From positions 136,282,897 to 136,346,896 of the forward strand of contig NC_081407.1 of assembly GCF_030272615.1 (NCBI RefSeq): a DNA stretch of 64,000 nt, in the 5' to 3' direction. Every line of letters begins with the position of its first letter. Position 1 is the first letter of the stretch. Shown here one piece after another: positions 33,980 to 46,428 of the stretch. Source of the DNA: Cryptomeria japonica (lineage: Eukaryota > Streptophyta > Pinopsida > Cupressales > Cupressaceae). The translations under genes were made by a program, and so were the position numbers. Below the pieces are notes generated by a model. It ran no database searches, was not told the DNA's origin, and was given only the letters and a program-made list of their open reading frames with translations.

Positions 33980-36900
33980 TGTGAGGCCTCACCTTGACTT
34001 AGTCTGACATTTCAGTGATTTTGATATTGAGATTATTATGGATACTTTATTTTGATGCATTTTGAAACTTAGAACTTATATGATTTCAGGATTTGGATAA
34101 TATTGCTATATATTGATGATTTATTATATGCTTTATGAGATAGAACACTACATGATTTTTGAATAAGATGAAATTGCGGTGATAAATGTCATTATTGATT
34201 TTGCGGGACTTTACTATGATAATAGAATTTTGATGTATGTTTAAGTTTATGAGAATTAGGATGAATTGCTTATGTGAAATTGCTTGGATAAAAGATGTAT
34301 TTAATTTGTTCAGATGTAAATTGTATGCAAGTGATGATGTGTATTATTATTCCTTGGAATTATATTATATGTTGATATTTGAAACTACTAATGTGTAAAT
34401 TGAGATGTGCAGGAAGTTAACCATGTGACCATGGAAAATTTATGGAGAACCAAACCTAGACTTATGTATGTTCGTAAGCCAGGGGTTGTCTATTTGAAGA
34501 GACAACACCCTGTTTGTGTTGTATTTTATTCGTAACAGTATATGCTGCATGTGTGTTAAGTGTTATTTAAATTTATTGTGTAAAATCCACAAGAGACGAT
34601 TTTATGTTTTAAATTGTAAAAGTGTTTTATTTGTGTCACTTGACACATGTGTGGATTTAAGTTTAAATGTTTTATTTTTGTCTCTTGGTGGGAAAGTGTT
34701 CAACTATAGCTTTTTCATTTAGTGTAATGTGATGTCATAAATACCTTGGGTAAAGAATCTTTGGGGTGGTCAACATAGGTTTGACCCAAAAATAAACTTC
34801 AAAGGGGTTTAAAATGGGTTAAATGAACACCTAGGGGTAGTTTAATAGGGTTTCCTAAAGCCCATAAGGTATACCTAAGGGTTAGGGGTAATTTTAGGCA
34901 AGTTTCTACTCCTAAGTGACCTTTTAGACACTCTAAAATTTGGCTTTTCTGAGTTGTACGAAAATTGAAATTAGAAGTTGAATCTAGTTGTAAACTTTCC
35001 TATTCGAATGAGAGTTCTCTTTCCCATTCTATCTTACCTTCCTCTTTAGTTTTTAGAAACTTGTGAGAACTAAGAGAAGGAGCTTCTTAAGCAAGAATTT
35101 AAAAATTTGAGGGTAATCACCTACTCTCCATTTTTGGAGACAAGAGAATTTTTGAACAATGAATAGAATAGATTTGAATAGTAAAATTTGGCTAAGGGTA
35201 GAAGAAGAAGATTCGTGGAATTGGGCAGCTCTTCCTCAAATACTATCCTACCTTTGGGTAGATTACAGTTGGTTACATTCTTCTTTAAATGACTTCTGTT
35301 TGCATGTGTTTTGAAGGTATGTTGGTGTAAGAACTCTGTTCTTGTATGTCCTTTTTGGAAATTTCATTTGGTATTTTGCATTATGTTTTGTATGGGTTTT
35401 TGGGAGTTTTTCAAGACCTCTTACACTTGGGAGAGAGGAGGATCTTGTGGGTGGTAGCAGTGACAACCCTCGAGTGAGAGACTCTCGTTTTGAGAGCAAT
35501 CACAAGGGATTTTGTGTGACCCTTGCTGCATGGCCTGTTTGTGCAATGGGGGTCATAAGGAGGGATATAAGGCTAGAATGCCTTGGGGGGCATAAGGAAT
35601 AAGGGGTTGAAATTCTTGATGTATTTGTTGTGCCATGAGGTGGCTACATGTTTTCCATACTTGCAGTTCTCCTCAGGGTATTGGTCCACTACCACCCTTG
35701 AAAAGGTCATCACCAAAGTGTGGTGTAGTGTAGCCAAGTTGGGAGTGTGTTTTCTGTCTTCTATGTGTTTGCATGTTTGTTACCCATCTAGGGCTTGGTT
35801 CTCAGAGCTCGGGGGTGGCTACCAATTAGCCTAGGCTAGGAGGTGAGCACTCCATGGTCATATTTGTGATTTATTATGTAGGATTGTCAGGAGAAAAGAA
35901 TAAGACAAGTGAAAAGTTGCAGGAGATTATTGTTGCAGAAATTTAATTGCAATTGTATTTATTAGTTTTAAAAGGAGGAATACACCCTCATTTGTTGGAA
36001 TGAGAGGCTAATTGTAAATTCGAAATATAGACATGAGATTAGTTATTGTATTTAAATAAAGAAACATCTTGTAAACCTTGCAGAATATCTTTAATATTGT
36101 AAAAAAGCTAGATATATTCCTACTTTCTATTCGAAAAGAATTACTTTAGAATTGCATGCAAAAGTCCTTGTAATATGAAAATCAGTTTTATTTAATTTTG
36201 TGCTTTTCTGTTATCTGTGAACTTGTCTTCATTTTAATTGCAAAAAATATGAGTTGTAGTTGTTGTTAGATTTTAATAAAAATATCTAGTCAGTTGCTGT
36301 AGAAATTGTAGAATTAGTAAATGTATTTATCGCAGAAAAGAATAATGTATTCCTAAATTAGTATTCCCTATGTTCAGAAATAAAGTTTATCCGATGTGCT
36401 ATGATAAATAGTTAGCAGGAAATTTATTTCATGCTTAGGCATACAAAATAAAATTAAATAGAAAAGGCATAAGTTAGATTTGCATGCATATTGTATATCA
36501 AAAAATAAATTATTTATTTCTGTTTCCTGTAAAAGCAATATAGTAGAATGAAGTTTCGAAAATCATTAACCCATCTATATCCTCTTTATCTAAATCAAAA
36601 TACTAGAGCCTATTTATTTTAATTGGATGCCTCATGGAATTTATAAATACATACAAGTATAGTATTAAGGCAGTTTGCATGTATATCATTATATATATAA
36701 AAAAAGAGATGTATATCAATATATATATATATATATATATCTATTTTAAAAAAAAAATACATAAAAATAAAAATATTTATAACTTGAAAAAAAAAGGGGT
36801 TTTTTTTGTATTGCCACGGACCCAACTGTATGTACACAAAGTTGTCGGCCTCGCGGCTTCCACTGTGTGAACACATAGTGTGGGATGTGGCTTCCACTGT

Positions 36901-37335
36901 GTGGTCACACAGTGTGGGCCGCTACAGCTCCCACTGTGTGGACACACAGTGTCGGCCGCGGCCGCCACTATGTGGACACACAGTGGTGTGGGCCACTATG
37001 GCTCCCACTGTGTGGACACACAGTGGTGCCGTGTCGACACTGTATGGACACACAGTGGTGCCGTGTCGACACTGTATGGACACACAGTGGTGCCCCTGTC
37101 ACCCCCTTTAACCTGCAAAATTTACCATGGCTGTCGCTCGATGGGTTTTAGCCCTGCATCAAAGTGTTAATAAAAAAAAAAATTATATTAAACCCTAGCC
37201 TGGGTAGGGCTAGGGTAATAAATAAATTAAATAAAATGGTAACTCATTTAGATTAGGACCATTTTATAATTGAAAATCCCTAATTAGGGTTTGAAGGGCT
37301 TATTTGCTATTAAGTTGGGAAATCTTTTAAGAAGG

Positions 37336-37369
<34 letters not shown>

Positions 37370-38020
37370 GGTAAGTATTTATATGAAGATACAAATATTT
37401 AAATACCCATAAATGATATTTAATAGGAAGTTGAGGAAAATTTAAAGAATAAAGCCTAACCTTATATTTTAAAATTTGTTTAGTATGGTAAATAGTTAAT
37501 TGTGCCTAGTTAATCTAATTAGAGTATTTAATTTTAAATTTGGATTTAAAAGGGATTAATTTAAGCACCTTTCATTTTGAGGTTAGAATGGATGCTAGAA
37601 AAATAATTTTTAATTAGCTTTCTAAAGTCGATTAATAACTACCCGTAATTAATTTTGCCTGTGTAAATTAATTATCTAAACTAAATGACACTTTAATCGA
37701 TTATTTTAATTATTAATTTAAAAATGGATTTTAGACTATATAGTCTTATTGGAGGTTAAATTTATCTTCATCTACTATTTTTTATGAGTTTGATTTAATT
37801 AAACTATTGACTACATTTGATGAGAATATAAATTAAATCATTCAGTTTTCCGCAAATAAATTTTAATTAATTTCGTTACTTAGTTTAGTATCAGAGTTAC
37901 CTTGAATATAGATATGGCAAACATGTTAATGCATGTCAGGTTAGCGAACTTTGTTAATTAATTAGTATTTTTTTTTTTTTTTAAATCATTCCGTTTTTGC
38001 CTTAAATTTTGGGCATGACA
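33980..38020 (+). repeat. 5' LTR of D (4.0 kb)
   Basis: It starts TGTGAGGCCTCACC, itself a small palindrome (GTGAGGCCTCAC), and ends TTGGGCATGACA. Internal features are a palindrome array (36823-37089), an (AT)n run near 37339-37366 and AT-rich blocks after 37400. In the first ~120 bp I count five differences from the 3' LTR, so insertion is not very recent. Short ORFs inside have twins in the other LTR and are not genes. Confidence 0.95.
36823..37089. repeat. Tandem palindrome array in the D 5' LTR
   Basis: Seven clear copies of a 20-bp near palindrome, arms CACTGTGTG and CACACAGTG around a 2-bp centre, start at 36861, 36895, 36932, 36966, 37006, 37038 and 37070, with one degraded copy at about 36824. 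Start-to-start distance is 32-40 bp, and the linkers are GC-rich (GGCCGCTACAGCTCC type). The block lies in otherwise AT-rich LTR, downstream of a T-run, and has a counterpart in the 3' LTR. Confidence 0.95.
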
Positions 38021-38023
38021 TTT

Positions 38024-38035
38024 TGGTATCAGAGC
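38024..38035 (+). promoter_or_regulatory. Primer binding site of D
   Basis: TGGTATCAGAGC, three bases after the LTR end; initiator tRNA-Met type. Confidence 0.92.
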
Positions 38036-38198
38036 AAGGTTTCCACACTAGGAACCTTACTCCACTTACGTTTCGCCTTAGATTATTTAAAATATATTTT
38101 TTTTAAATTGATTTTATAAGACATTTAAATTTAATTGAATTAATAATATTCTAAAAAAAAGAAATTAATTATTTATTTTTCTTTATTTTCCTCTTAGG

Positions 38199-39620
38199 AT
38201 GCCTCCGACAATGCGACAAGCTCGCAAGCGTGGACAAGGTCCTAGACGTGTGTGCATAGCATGCGAAGAGGTAGTGAGGGAGGCATTGGTTCCAGAAGAG
38301 AACCCAAGAGCACCTCCCGAATAGCCAAATGAACCTAACCGAGACCTCTTAGCAACAATACAGAATCTTATTGGCATAGTTCAGGAAAGGATCCCAGTAG
38401 AGAACCCTTAGGTTAGAAGTCATGACTCTGGGAGTCATAGATATGTTGATAGAGAATGAAGAAGGAGCCCAACTCCTATTCCTGTAGAGAGTTAGGGTGG
38501 AAATGAGCCAGAGTCTATGCATATGCCAGGACCACCTCCAGCGGTGGAACTAGTTTATTTTGAGAGAGCTCGTGGGGATCCAGGGGATCTTATCAAGGAG
38601 GTCATGCACCTCCAGCCACCATCCTTTGGAGGTTCTACTGATGGGGTAGAGGCCGAGGCATGGATTTTGAGTCTTGAGAGGTGCTTTGTGTTGCGTTCTT
38701 ACGAGAGCAACCTAAAAGCACATGTCGCATTTCATCTACTGAGAGGGTCAGCCTCCACTTGGTGGAGACAGGAAGAGTACAAATGCGGATTAGTTCCTGA
38801 TACTCTCACTTGGGAGATATTCATAGAGAGGTTCTATGAGAGGTACCTATCAGAACACTTCAGGCAGCATCGTATAGATGAATTTCACGATCTCCAACAA
38901 AAAGGCTTATTAGTAACCTAGTATGAGAGTAAATTCTTTGAGTTGTTGCCTTATGTAGATTATCTAAAGGATGAGAAACTTCTTGTAAACCACTTCATCA
39001 GAGGGTGAAATGCCGGTATAGCCGGGCCTGTTAGGATGTCCGCTCCAGAGAGCCTTCAGGTTGCTGTGGAGAAGGCATTGATTGCCAAGGAAATTCAGGT
39101 CAGACCACAGGACAATAGGGATCGGTTTTAGAACTAAAATCCTACACCCCAGACTTATGGATTCCAGAAACCACATTGGAAAGGAAACAACCAAAATTCT
39201 CAGGGGTTCTCCAAACCCCCTCCTCTGCAACAGACACCACGAAACCAGAGGCAGAAGCCTCCATAGTATCAGTAGGGTTCTAAGCCCAAGTAGTGGCAAA
39301 CTCAGGGATAGAGATGTGATCAGAGAGCACAGTAGTAGTACACACAGCCGATGAGGACTCAACAGTCCTCCAGGGGTGGGTACAGCGGATCTAGTAGGAC
39401 AGGAGGTCAAGCTTTCTCTAGGCCTTAGGGCACCCAGTTCCAGGCACGGGGCGCTTGCTTTATGTGTGGAGCCATGGGGCATATGGCGAGGGATTGCCCT
39501 CAGGGTCAGGTGGCAGGGAATCATCGGATGGCCACTTCAAAGCCGACAGTTGGTGATATGGGCAGGTCCCATAGAGTATTCATAGCGGTTGACAACCACC
39601 AGGCTGAGCATCAGGCCATG
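38199..39620 (+). pseudogene. gag: D gag with zinc knuckle, many nonsense codons
   Basis: ATG 38199 opens MPPTMRQARKRGQGPRR; the choice is supported by the frame, which continues through all of pol. The Retrotrans_gag region is clear: FGGSTDGVEAEAWILSLERCF, FHLLRGSASTWWRQEEY, TWEIFIERFYERYLSEHFR. A Gln/Pro-rich linker (many CAG codons now TAG) leads to the CCHC knuckle CFMCGAMGHMARDC at about 39453-39494. At least 13 stops lie in this part, all in the same frame. Confidence 0.9.
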
Positions 39621-40130
39621 GTTATCGAATCTACAGGTATGATCAAAGGTAACAATGTATCTATTTTGTTTGATTCAAGAGCTACTGACTCCTTTATATC
39701 TCCATTGGTTGTGGAGCGTTGCGGGCTAGTGGCAACTAGATAGGGTGTCAGTTGGGAAGTGGAATTAGCTTTAGGGGCTAGAGTGTCAGTGGAAGAGGTT
39801 AGGGCATGTCAACTGTAGATTGGCAAGACCCCCACTTTAGTAGACCTTAGAGTGACTCCACTTGGATCTTACAGAATCATACTTGGCATGGATTGGCTTT
39901 ATACCCACAGAGCCAAGATGGATTGCCTCCTGAAAAAGATCGAGTGTGAGGATGATCATGGTTTGCCCATAGTTATTACTGAGATTCAAAGGCCCGTGTC
40001 TCTTTGTATGATCTCCACAATGCAGCTTAAGCGGAGCATGCGAAAGGGATGTCAGCTTTTTGCTATCACTATCAGTGACAAAGGAGAAGAGGAAGAAAAA
40101 TAAACATCACTTGATGACTGTCCTATCCTT
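39621..40130 (+). pseudogene. D aspartic protease, active site altered
   Basis: The active site reads LFDSRATDSFIS, with Gly of the usual DSGAT changed to Arg (GGA to AGA type change). It continues to GSYRIILGMDWLYTHRAKMDC, the conserved ILGMDWL motif of gypsy protease. Stops lie near 39741 and 40101. This domain would process Gag-Pol. Confidence 0.88.
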
Positions 40131-41060
40131 AAGGGATATTCAGATGTATTTCCTTCAGAGTTACCGGGAATGTCACCCCGTAGAGAGATTGATTTTCATA
40201 TAGACCTAGTACTAGGAGCTAAGCCAGTTTCCAGAGCACCTTATAGGATGACCACAAATGAGCTTAATGAACTCAAAATACAGCTTGAGGAACTCCTTGA
40301 GAAGGGTCATATTCATCCTAGTGTATCCCCTTGGGGTGCACCAATCATCTTCGTTAAGAAGAAGGATGGATCTCTCTGATTATGTATGGATTATCGGCAG
40401 CTAAATAAAGTAACCATCAAGAATCGATATCCTTTACCCAGAATTGAAGATTTATTCGACCAGCTTTAGGGTGCCAAAGTCTTTTCCAAAATAGATCTGA
40501 AGTCAGGATACCATCAGCTGAGAATACTGGAGAGTGATATCCACAAGACCTCATTTCGCACTAGATATGGTCACTATGAGTTCACCGTAGTTCCATTCGG
40601 ACTTACGAATGCCCCAGTAGTGTTTATGAGCCTTATGAATGGGGTGTTCCGTACATTTCTGGACCATTTTGTTATTGTGTTTCTTGATGATATACTGATA
40701 TATTCTCGGAATGAGAATGAGCATGAGGAGCACCTGAAATAGGTATTGCAGTGTTTGTGGGATAACCAGTTGTTTGGCAGTTTGTTGAAGTGTGCTTTCT
40801 TTCGATCAGAGGTCAAGTACCTTGGGTACGTTATTTCTGGTGATGGGATCTTAGTTGACCTATGAAATATTAGAGCTATTATGGATTGGCCAGTGCCAAC
40901 CAGTGTGACAGAGGTCAGGAGTTTCATGGGCTTAGCAGGGTATTATTGACGTTTTGTCGAGGGATTCTCCAAAGTCACACACCCTATTACTTCTCTTCAG
41001 CATAAACGAAAGAAATTTGAGTGGACAGAGAAGTGCGAGAAGGAAATTTAGGAACTCAAA
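40131..41060 (+). pseudogene. D reverse transcriptase
   Basis: Motifs: [108 protein letters not shown], the catalytic [16 protein letters not shown] (about 40678-40725), and the thumb with EVRSFMGLAGYY. Stops occur near 40377, 40466, 40739, 40862, 40947 and 41047, always where a CAG, CGA or similar codon is expected. There are no frameshifts. Confidence 0.92.
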
Positions 41061-41516
41061 AAGGCACTTACTAGCACTCCTATCCTTTTTGTACCAAATC
41101 CCACAGCTAACTTCATGGTTTGTACAGATGCTTCACTAGAGGGTTTAGGAGTAGTTCTTGTGCAGGATGGTAGGGCCATAGCTTTTGAGTCCAGGAAACT
41201 TAAGACTCATGAACTTAATTATCCCACTCACAACCTTGAGCTCGCAGCAGTAGTGCATGCACTTGTGAGGTGGAGACACTTCCTTTTAGGTCATCACTTT
41301 GAGCTACATTCAGATCATCAGAGTCTTCAGTACATCTTCACTCAACTGAACCTTAATGCACATCAGAGGAGATGGATGGAGTTCTTGTGCGAATATGATT
41401 TTGACATTCACTACATCAAAGGAAAGGAAAATGTAGTTGTAGATGCTTTGAGTAGGAGATGTCATGAGGTTTACATCATATCTATGGGTATGGATTTGAG
41501 AGACCGTATACTATAG
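41061..41516 (+). pseudogene. D RNase H
   Basis: Open from before 41115: FMVCTDASLEGLGVVLVQDGRAIAFESRKL, NYPTHNLELAAVVHALVRWRHFLLGHHFELHSDHQSLQYIF and the tail YIKGKENVVVDALSRR. The acidic residues in TDAS, LELAAV and SDHQSL are all present. It ends at a TAG near 41514. Confidence 0.93.
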
Positions 41517-42920
41517 CACTTGCCAGAGGATGGATGGTATGCAGAGGTTGGTCAGGTAATACGATCTCATGTTACTCTAGAGGGGAAATATGTGGATTAT
41601 TCTTTGGAGTCTGATGGACAGTTACGCCACAGAGGGCGCATTTATGTACCTCCCTCCGGAGAGTTGCGAGAGTTCATTGTCACAGAGGCTCATAGGGCTC
41701 CTTATGTAATGCATCCCAGGGTTAAAAAGTTGCATGCTGACTTGAGGTAGTTATATCATTGGCCGGGAATGTGGCAGCTCATTGCTGAGATAGTATCTTG
41801 ATGCCTCGAGTGTCAGAGAGTAAAGGCAGAGCACCGCCATCTAGGTGGGTTGCTCCAGTCTCATGCTATACCAGAGTGGAAGTGGGATACTATATCCATG
41901 GATTTCATCATTGGTCTTCCTATGTCTTCTCATTGCCATGATGCTATCTTGGTGACAGTTGACAAGTTGACCAAAGTAGCTCACTTTTCACCAGTCTGTA
42001 CTGCATTCACAGCTCCAGCAGTAGCACAGGTGTTCTTGCGAGACATTGCTAGACTTCATGGCGTGCCCCGCAAGATTATTTTTGATAGGGATTCTCTTTT
42101 CACTTGTTCCTTTTGGAAGTCATTACAGGAAGCTATGGGCACTAAGCTCAATTTTAATACAGCCTATCACCCAGAAATAGATGGTCAGACAAAGAGGGTC
42201 AATCAGGTGTTAGAGGATATGCTTCGCATGTACGTCATGGATCATCAGACCCGGTGGGAGGAGTATCTTTCCTTAGTGGAGTTTGCCTATAACAATGGGA
42301 AACACACTTCTTTGGGGATGCCACCCTATCAGGCATTATACGGCAAGCCTTGTAGGACGTCTTTGAGTTGGGATCGCATAGAGGACAAAGTTGCTATTGG
42401 TCCTGAGATAGTTCGGGATATGGAACAGCAGGAGGATTTGATTAAGCAGCGTTTGAGAGAGGCTCAGGATAGACAGAAGAAATATGCTGATGCAAAGAGG
42501 ATAGATCATAGCTACTTGGTTGGAGATAGAGTCTTCTTGAGAGTGCGACCGCATAAGAGTCCAATCCATTACAGAAAGGGTTCTAAGCTCACACCTCACT
42601 TTGCAGGACCTTTTGAGATTCTTAAGAGGATAGGCCCAGTTGCCTACCGTTTAGCATTGCCACCTAGCCTATCACACATCCACGATGTGTTTCATGTATC
42701 AGTTTTGAGAAAATATATCTATGATGAGTCTCACATTTTAGATTGGGATGCCTTGCAAGTGGAGTTGGATGGGCAGCTAGCTTTGGAGCCCATTCACATT
42801 TTGGCGCGACTGACGCTGGCCCTTCGAGGTCGAGAGCTGGACCAGGGTATGGTCCAATGGGATTGTTATGATGAGGTTACAGCTTCATGGGAGGACGCAG
42901 CACGTATGAGATCAGAGTAA
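41517..42920 (+). pseudogene. D integrase with chromodomain
   Basis: The HHCC zinc domain (TEAHRAPYVMHPRVKKLHADLR..CLECQ) carries two stops. From 41850 there are 356 open codons: MDFIIGLPMS with the first Asp, DRDSLFTCSFWKSL with the second, HPEIDGQTKRVNQVLEDMLR where the catalytic Glu is Lys, then FAYNNGKHTSLGMPPYQALYG, the GPF/Y module (HFAGPFEILKRIGPVAYRLALP) and a chromodomain ending VQWDCYDEVTASWEDAARMRSE. The stop at 42918-42920 is the natural end. Confidence 0.93.
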
Positions 42921-42960
42921 CCCCACCTCTTTGATGAACTCCAAGACGAAGTTCATGCCT

Positions 42961-42972
42961 AGAGGGGGAGGG
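42961..42972 (+). promoter_or_regulatory. Polypurine tract of D
   Basis: AGAGGGGGAGGG immediately before the 3' LTR start at 42973, the primer for plus-strand DNA synthesis. Confidence 0.9.
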
Positions 42973-45900
42973 TGTGAGGCCTCACCTCAACTTAGTCTGA
43001 CATTTTGGTGATTTTGATATTGAGATTATTATGGATACTTTATTTTGATGCATTTTGAAACTTGGAACTTATATGATTTCAGGATTTGGATAACATTGCT
43101 ATATATTAATGATTTATTATATGCTTTATGAGATAGAAAACTACATGATTTTTGAATAAGATGAAATTGCGGTGATAAATGTCATTATTGATTTTGCAGG
43201 ACTTTATTATGATAATAGAATTTTGATGTATGTTTAAGTTTATGAGAATTAGGATGAATTGCTTATGTGAAATTGCGTGGATAAAAGATGTATTTAATTT
43301 GTTCAGATGTAAATTGTATGCAAGTGATGATGTGTATTATTATTCCTTGGAATTATATAATATGTGGATATTTGAAAGTACTAATGTGTAAATTGAAATA
43401 CACAGGAAGTTAACCATGTGACCATGGAAAATTTACGGAGAACCAAACCTAGACTTATGTATGTTCGTAAGCCAGGGGTTGTCTATTTGGAGAGACAACA
43501 CCCCGTTTGTGTTGTATTTTATTCGTAACAGTATATGTTGCATGTGTGTTAAGTGTTATTTAAATTTATTGTGTAAAATCCACAAGAGACGATTTCATGC
43601 TTTAAATTGTAAAAGTGTTTTATTTGTGTCACTTGACACATGTGTGGATTTAAGTTTAAATGTTTTATTTTTGTCTCTTGGTGGGAAAGTGTTCAACTAT
43701 AGCTTTTTCATTTAGTGTAACGTGATGTCATAAATACCTTGGGTAAAGAATCTTTGGGGTTGTCAACATAGGTTTGACCCGAAAATAAACTTCAGAGGGG
43801 TTTAAAATGGGTTAAATGAACACCTAGGGGTAGTTTAATAGGGTTTCCTAAAGCCCATAAGGTATACCTAAGGGTTAGGGGTAATTTTAGGCAAGTTTCT
43901 ACGCCTAAGTGACCTTTTAGACACTCTAAGATTTGGCTTTTCTGAGTTGTGCGAAAATTGAAATTAGAAGTTGAACCTAGTTGTAAACTTTCCTATTCGA
44001 ATGAGAGTTCTCTTTCCCATTTTGTCTTACCTTCCTCTTTAGTTTTTAGAAACATGTGAGAACTGAGAGAAGGAGCTTCTTAAGAAAGAATTTGAAAATT
44101 TGAGGGTAATCACCCACTCTCCATTTTTGGAGATGAGAATTTTTGAAAAAAGAATAGAATAGATTTGAATAGTAAAATTTGGCTAAGGGTAGAAGAAGAA
44201 GATCCATGAAATTGGGCAGCTCTTCCTCAAATACTATCCTACCTTTGGGCAGATTAAGGTTGGTTACATTCTTCTTTAAATGACTTCTGTTTGCATGTGT
44301 TTTGAAGGTATGTTGGTGTAAGAACTCTGCTCTTATATGTCCTTTTTCAAAATTTCATTTGGTGTTTTGCATTATGTTTTGTATGGGTTTTTGGGAGTTT
44401 TTCAAGACTTCTTACTCTTGGGAGAGAGAAGGATCTTGTGGGTGGTAGCAGTGACAACCCTCGAGTGAGAGACTCTCATTTTGAGAGCAATCACAAGGGA
44501 TTTTTGTGTGACCCTTGCTGCATGGCCTGTTTGTGCAATGGGGGTCATAAGGAGGGATATAAGGCTAGAATGCCTTGGGGGGCATAAGGAATAAGGGGTT
44601 GAAATTCTTGATGTATTTGTTGTGCCATGAGGTGGCTACATGTTTTCCATACTTTCAGTTCTCCTCAGGGTATTGGTCCACTACCACCCTTGAAAAGGCC
44701 ATCACCAAAATGTGGTGCAGTGTAGCCAAGTTGGGAGTGTGTTTGAAATCTGTGTGTTTTCTGTCTTCTATGTGTTTGCATGTTTGTTACTCATCTAGGG
44801 CTTGGTTCTCTGAGCTTGGGGGTGGCTACCAGTTAGCCTAGGCTGGGAGATGAGCACTCCATGGTCATATTTGTGATTTATTATGCAGGATTGTCAGGAG
44901 AAAAGAATAGGACAACTGAAAAGTTGCAGGAGATTATTGTTGCAGAAATTTAATTGCAATTGTATTTATTAGTTTTAAAATGAGTAATACACCCTCATTC
45001 ATTGGAATGAGAGGCCAATTATAAATTCAAAATATAGACATGAGATTAGTTATTGTATTTAAATAAAGAAACATCTTGTAAACCTTGCAAAATATCTTTA
45101 ATATTGTAAAAAAGCTAGAGATATTCCTACTTTCTATTCGAAAAGAATTACTTTAGAATTGCATGCAAAAGTCCTTGTAATATGAAAATCAGTTTTATTT
45201 AATTTTGTACTTTTCTGTTATCTGTGAACTTGTCTTCATTTTAATTGTAGAAAATATGAGTTGTAGTTGTTGTTAGATTTTAATAAAAATATCTAGTCAA
45301 TTGCTGTACAAATTGCATAATCAGTAAATGTATTTATCGCAGAAAAGAATAATGTATTCCTAAATTAGTATTCCCTAAGCTCAGAAATAAAGTTTATCCG
45401 ATGTGCTATGATAAATAGTTAGCAGGAAATTTATTTCATGCTTAGGCATACAAAATAAAATTAAATAGAAAAGGCATAAGTTAGATTTGCATGCATATTG
45501 TATATCGAAAAATAAATTATTTATTTCTGTTTCCTGTAAAAGCAATATAGTAGAATGAAGTTTCGAAAATCATTAACCCATCTATATCCTCTTCATCTAA
45601 ATCAAAATACTAGAGCCTATTTATTTTAATTGGATGCCTCATGGAATTTATAAATTCATACAAATATAGTATTAAGGCAGTTTGCATGTATATCATTATA
45701 ACTATGTTTTAGAAAATAAAATAAAATGCGTCGAATATATATATATATATATATATAATGATATACATATATATATCTAAATATAAAAAAAAAGATATGT
45801 ATGTCAATATATATATATATTTAAAAAAAAAATACATAAAAATAAAAATATTTATAACTTTAAAAAAAAGGGGTTTTTTTGTATTGCCGCGGACCCCACT

Positions 45901-46375
45901 GTGTTTACACATAGTTATTGGCCTTGTGGCTTCCACTGTGTGAACACACAGTGTGGGCCATGGCTTTCACTATGTGGTCACACACTGTGGGCCGCTGCGG
46001 CTCCCACTGTGTGGACACATAGTGTCGGCCCCAGCCGCCACTGTGTGGACACATAGTGGTGTGGGCCGCTGCAGCTCCCACTATGTGGACACATAGTGGT
46101 GTCGTGCCGCCACTATGTGGACACACAGTGGTGCCCCGTCGCCCCCTTTAACCTGTGAAATTTACCATGGCCGCCGCTTGATGGGTTTCGGCACTGCATC
46201 AAAGTGTTAATCAGAAAAATATATATATTAAACCCTAGCCCGGGTAGGGCTAGGGTAATAAATAAATAAAATAAAATGGTAACTCATTTAGATTAGGACC
46301 ATTTTATAATTGAAAATCCCTAATTAGGGTTTGAAGGGCTTATTTGCTATTAAGTTGGGAAATCTTTTAAGAAGG

Positions 46376-46428
<53 letters not shown>

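Noticed and set aside
34516-34722. Small ORF conserved at 34516-34722 and 43461-43715 (and a second pair at 35583-35834 and 44575-44841)
   Set aside because: The similarity exists because the two D LTRs were identical at insertion. It is not evidence of coding selection, and no domain is recognised.
36861-37089. CRISPR-like array: 20-bp palindromic repeats at nearly regular spacing
   Set aside because: The spacers are only 12-20 bp, resemble each other, and the block is duplicated in both LTRs of a plant retrotransposon. No cas gene is present and the context is eukaryotic.
36806-37170. Overlapping open frames of about 90-100 codons rich in VWTHS/CGHTV
   Set aside because: All three frames are open because the palindrome repeat lacks stops. 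They give repetitive peptides with no known domain and sit inside an LTR.
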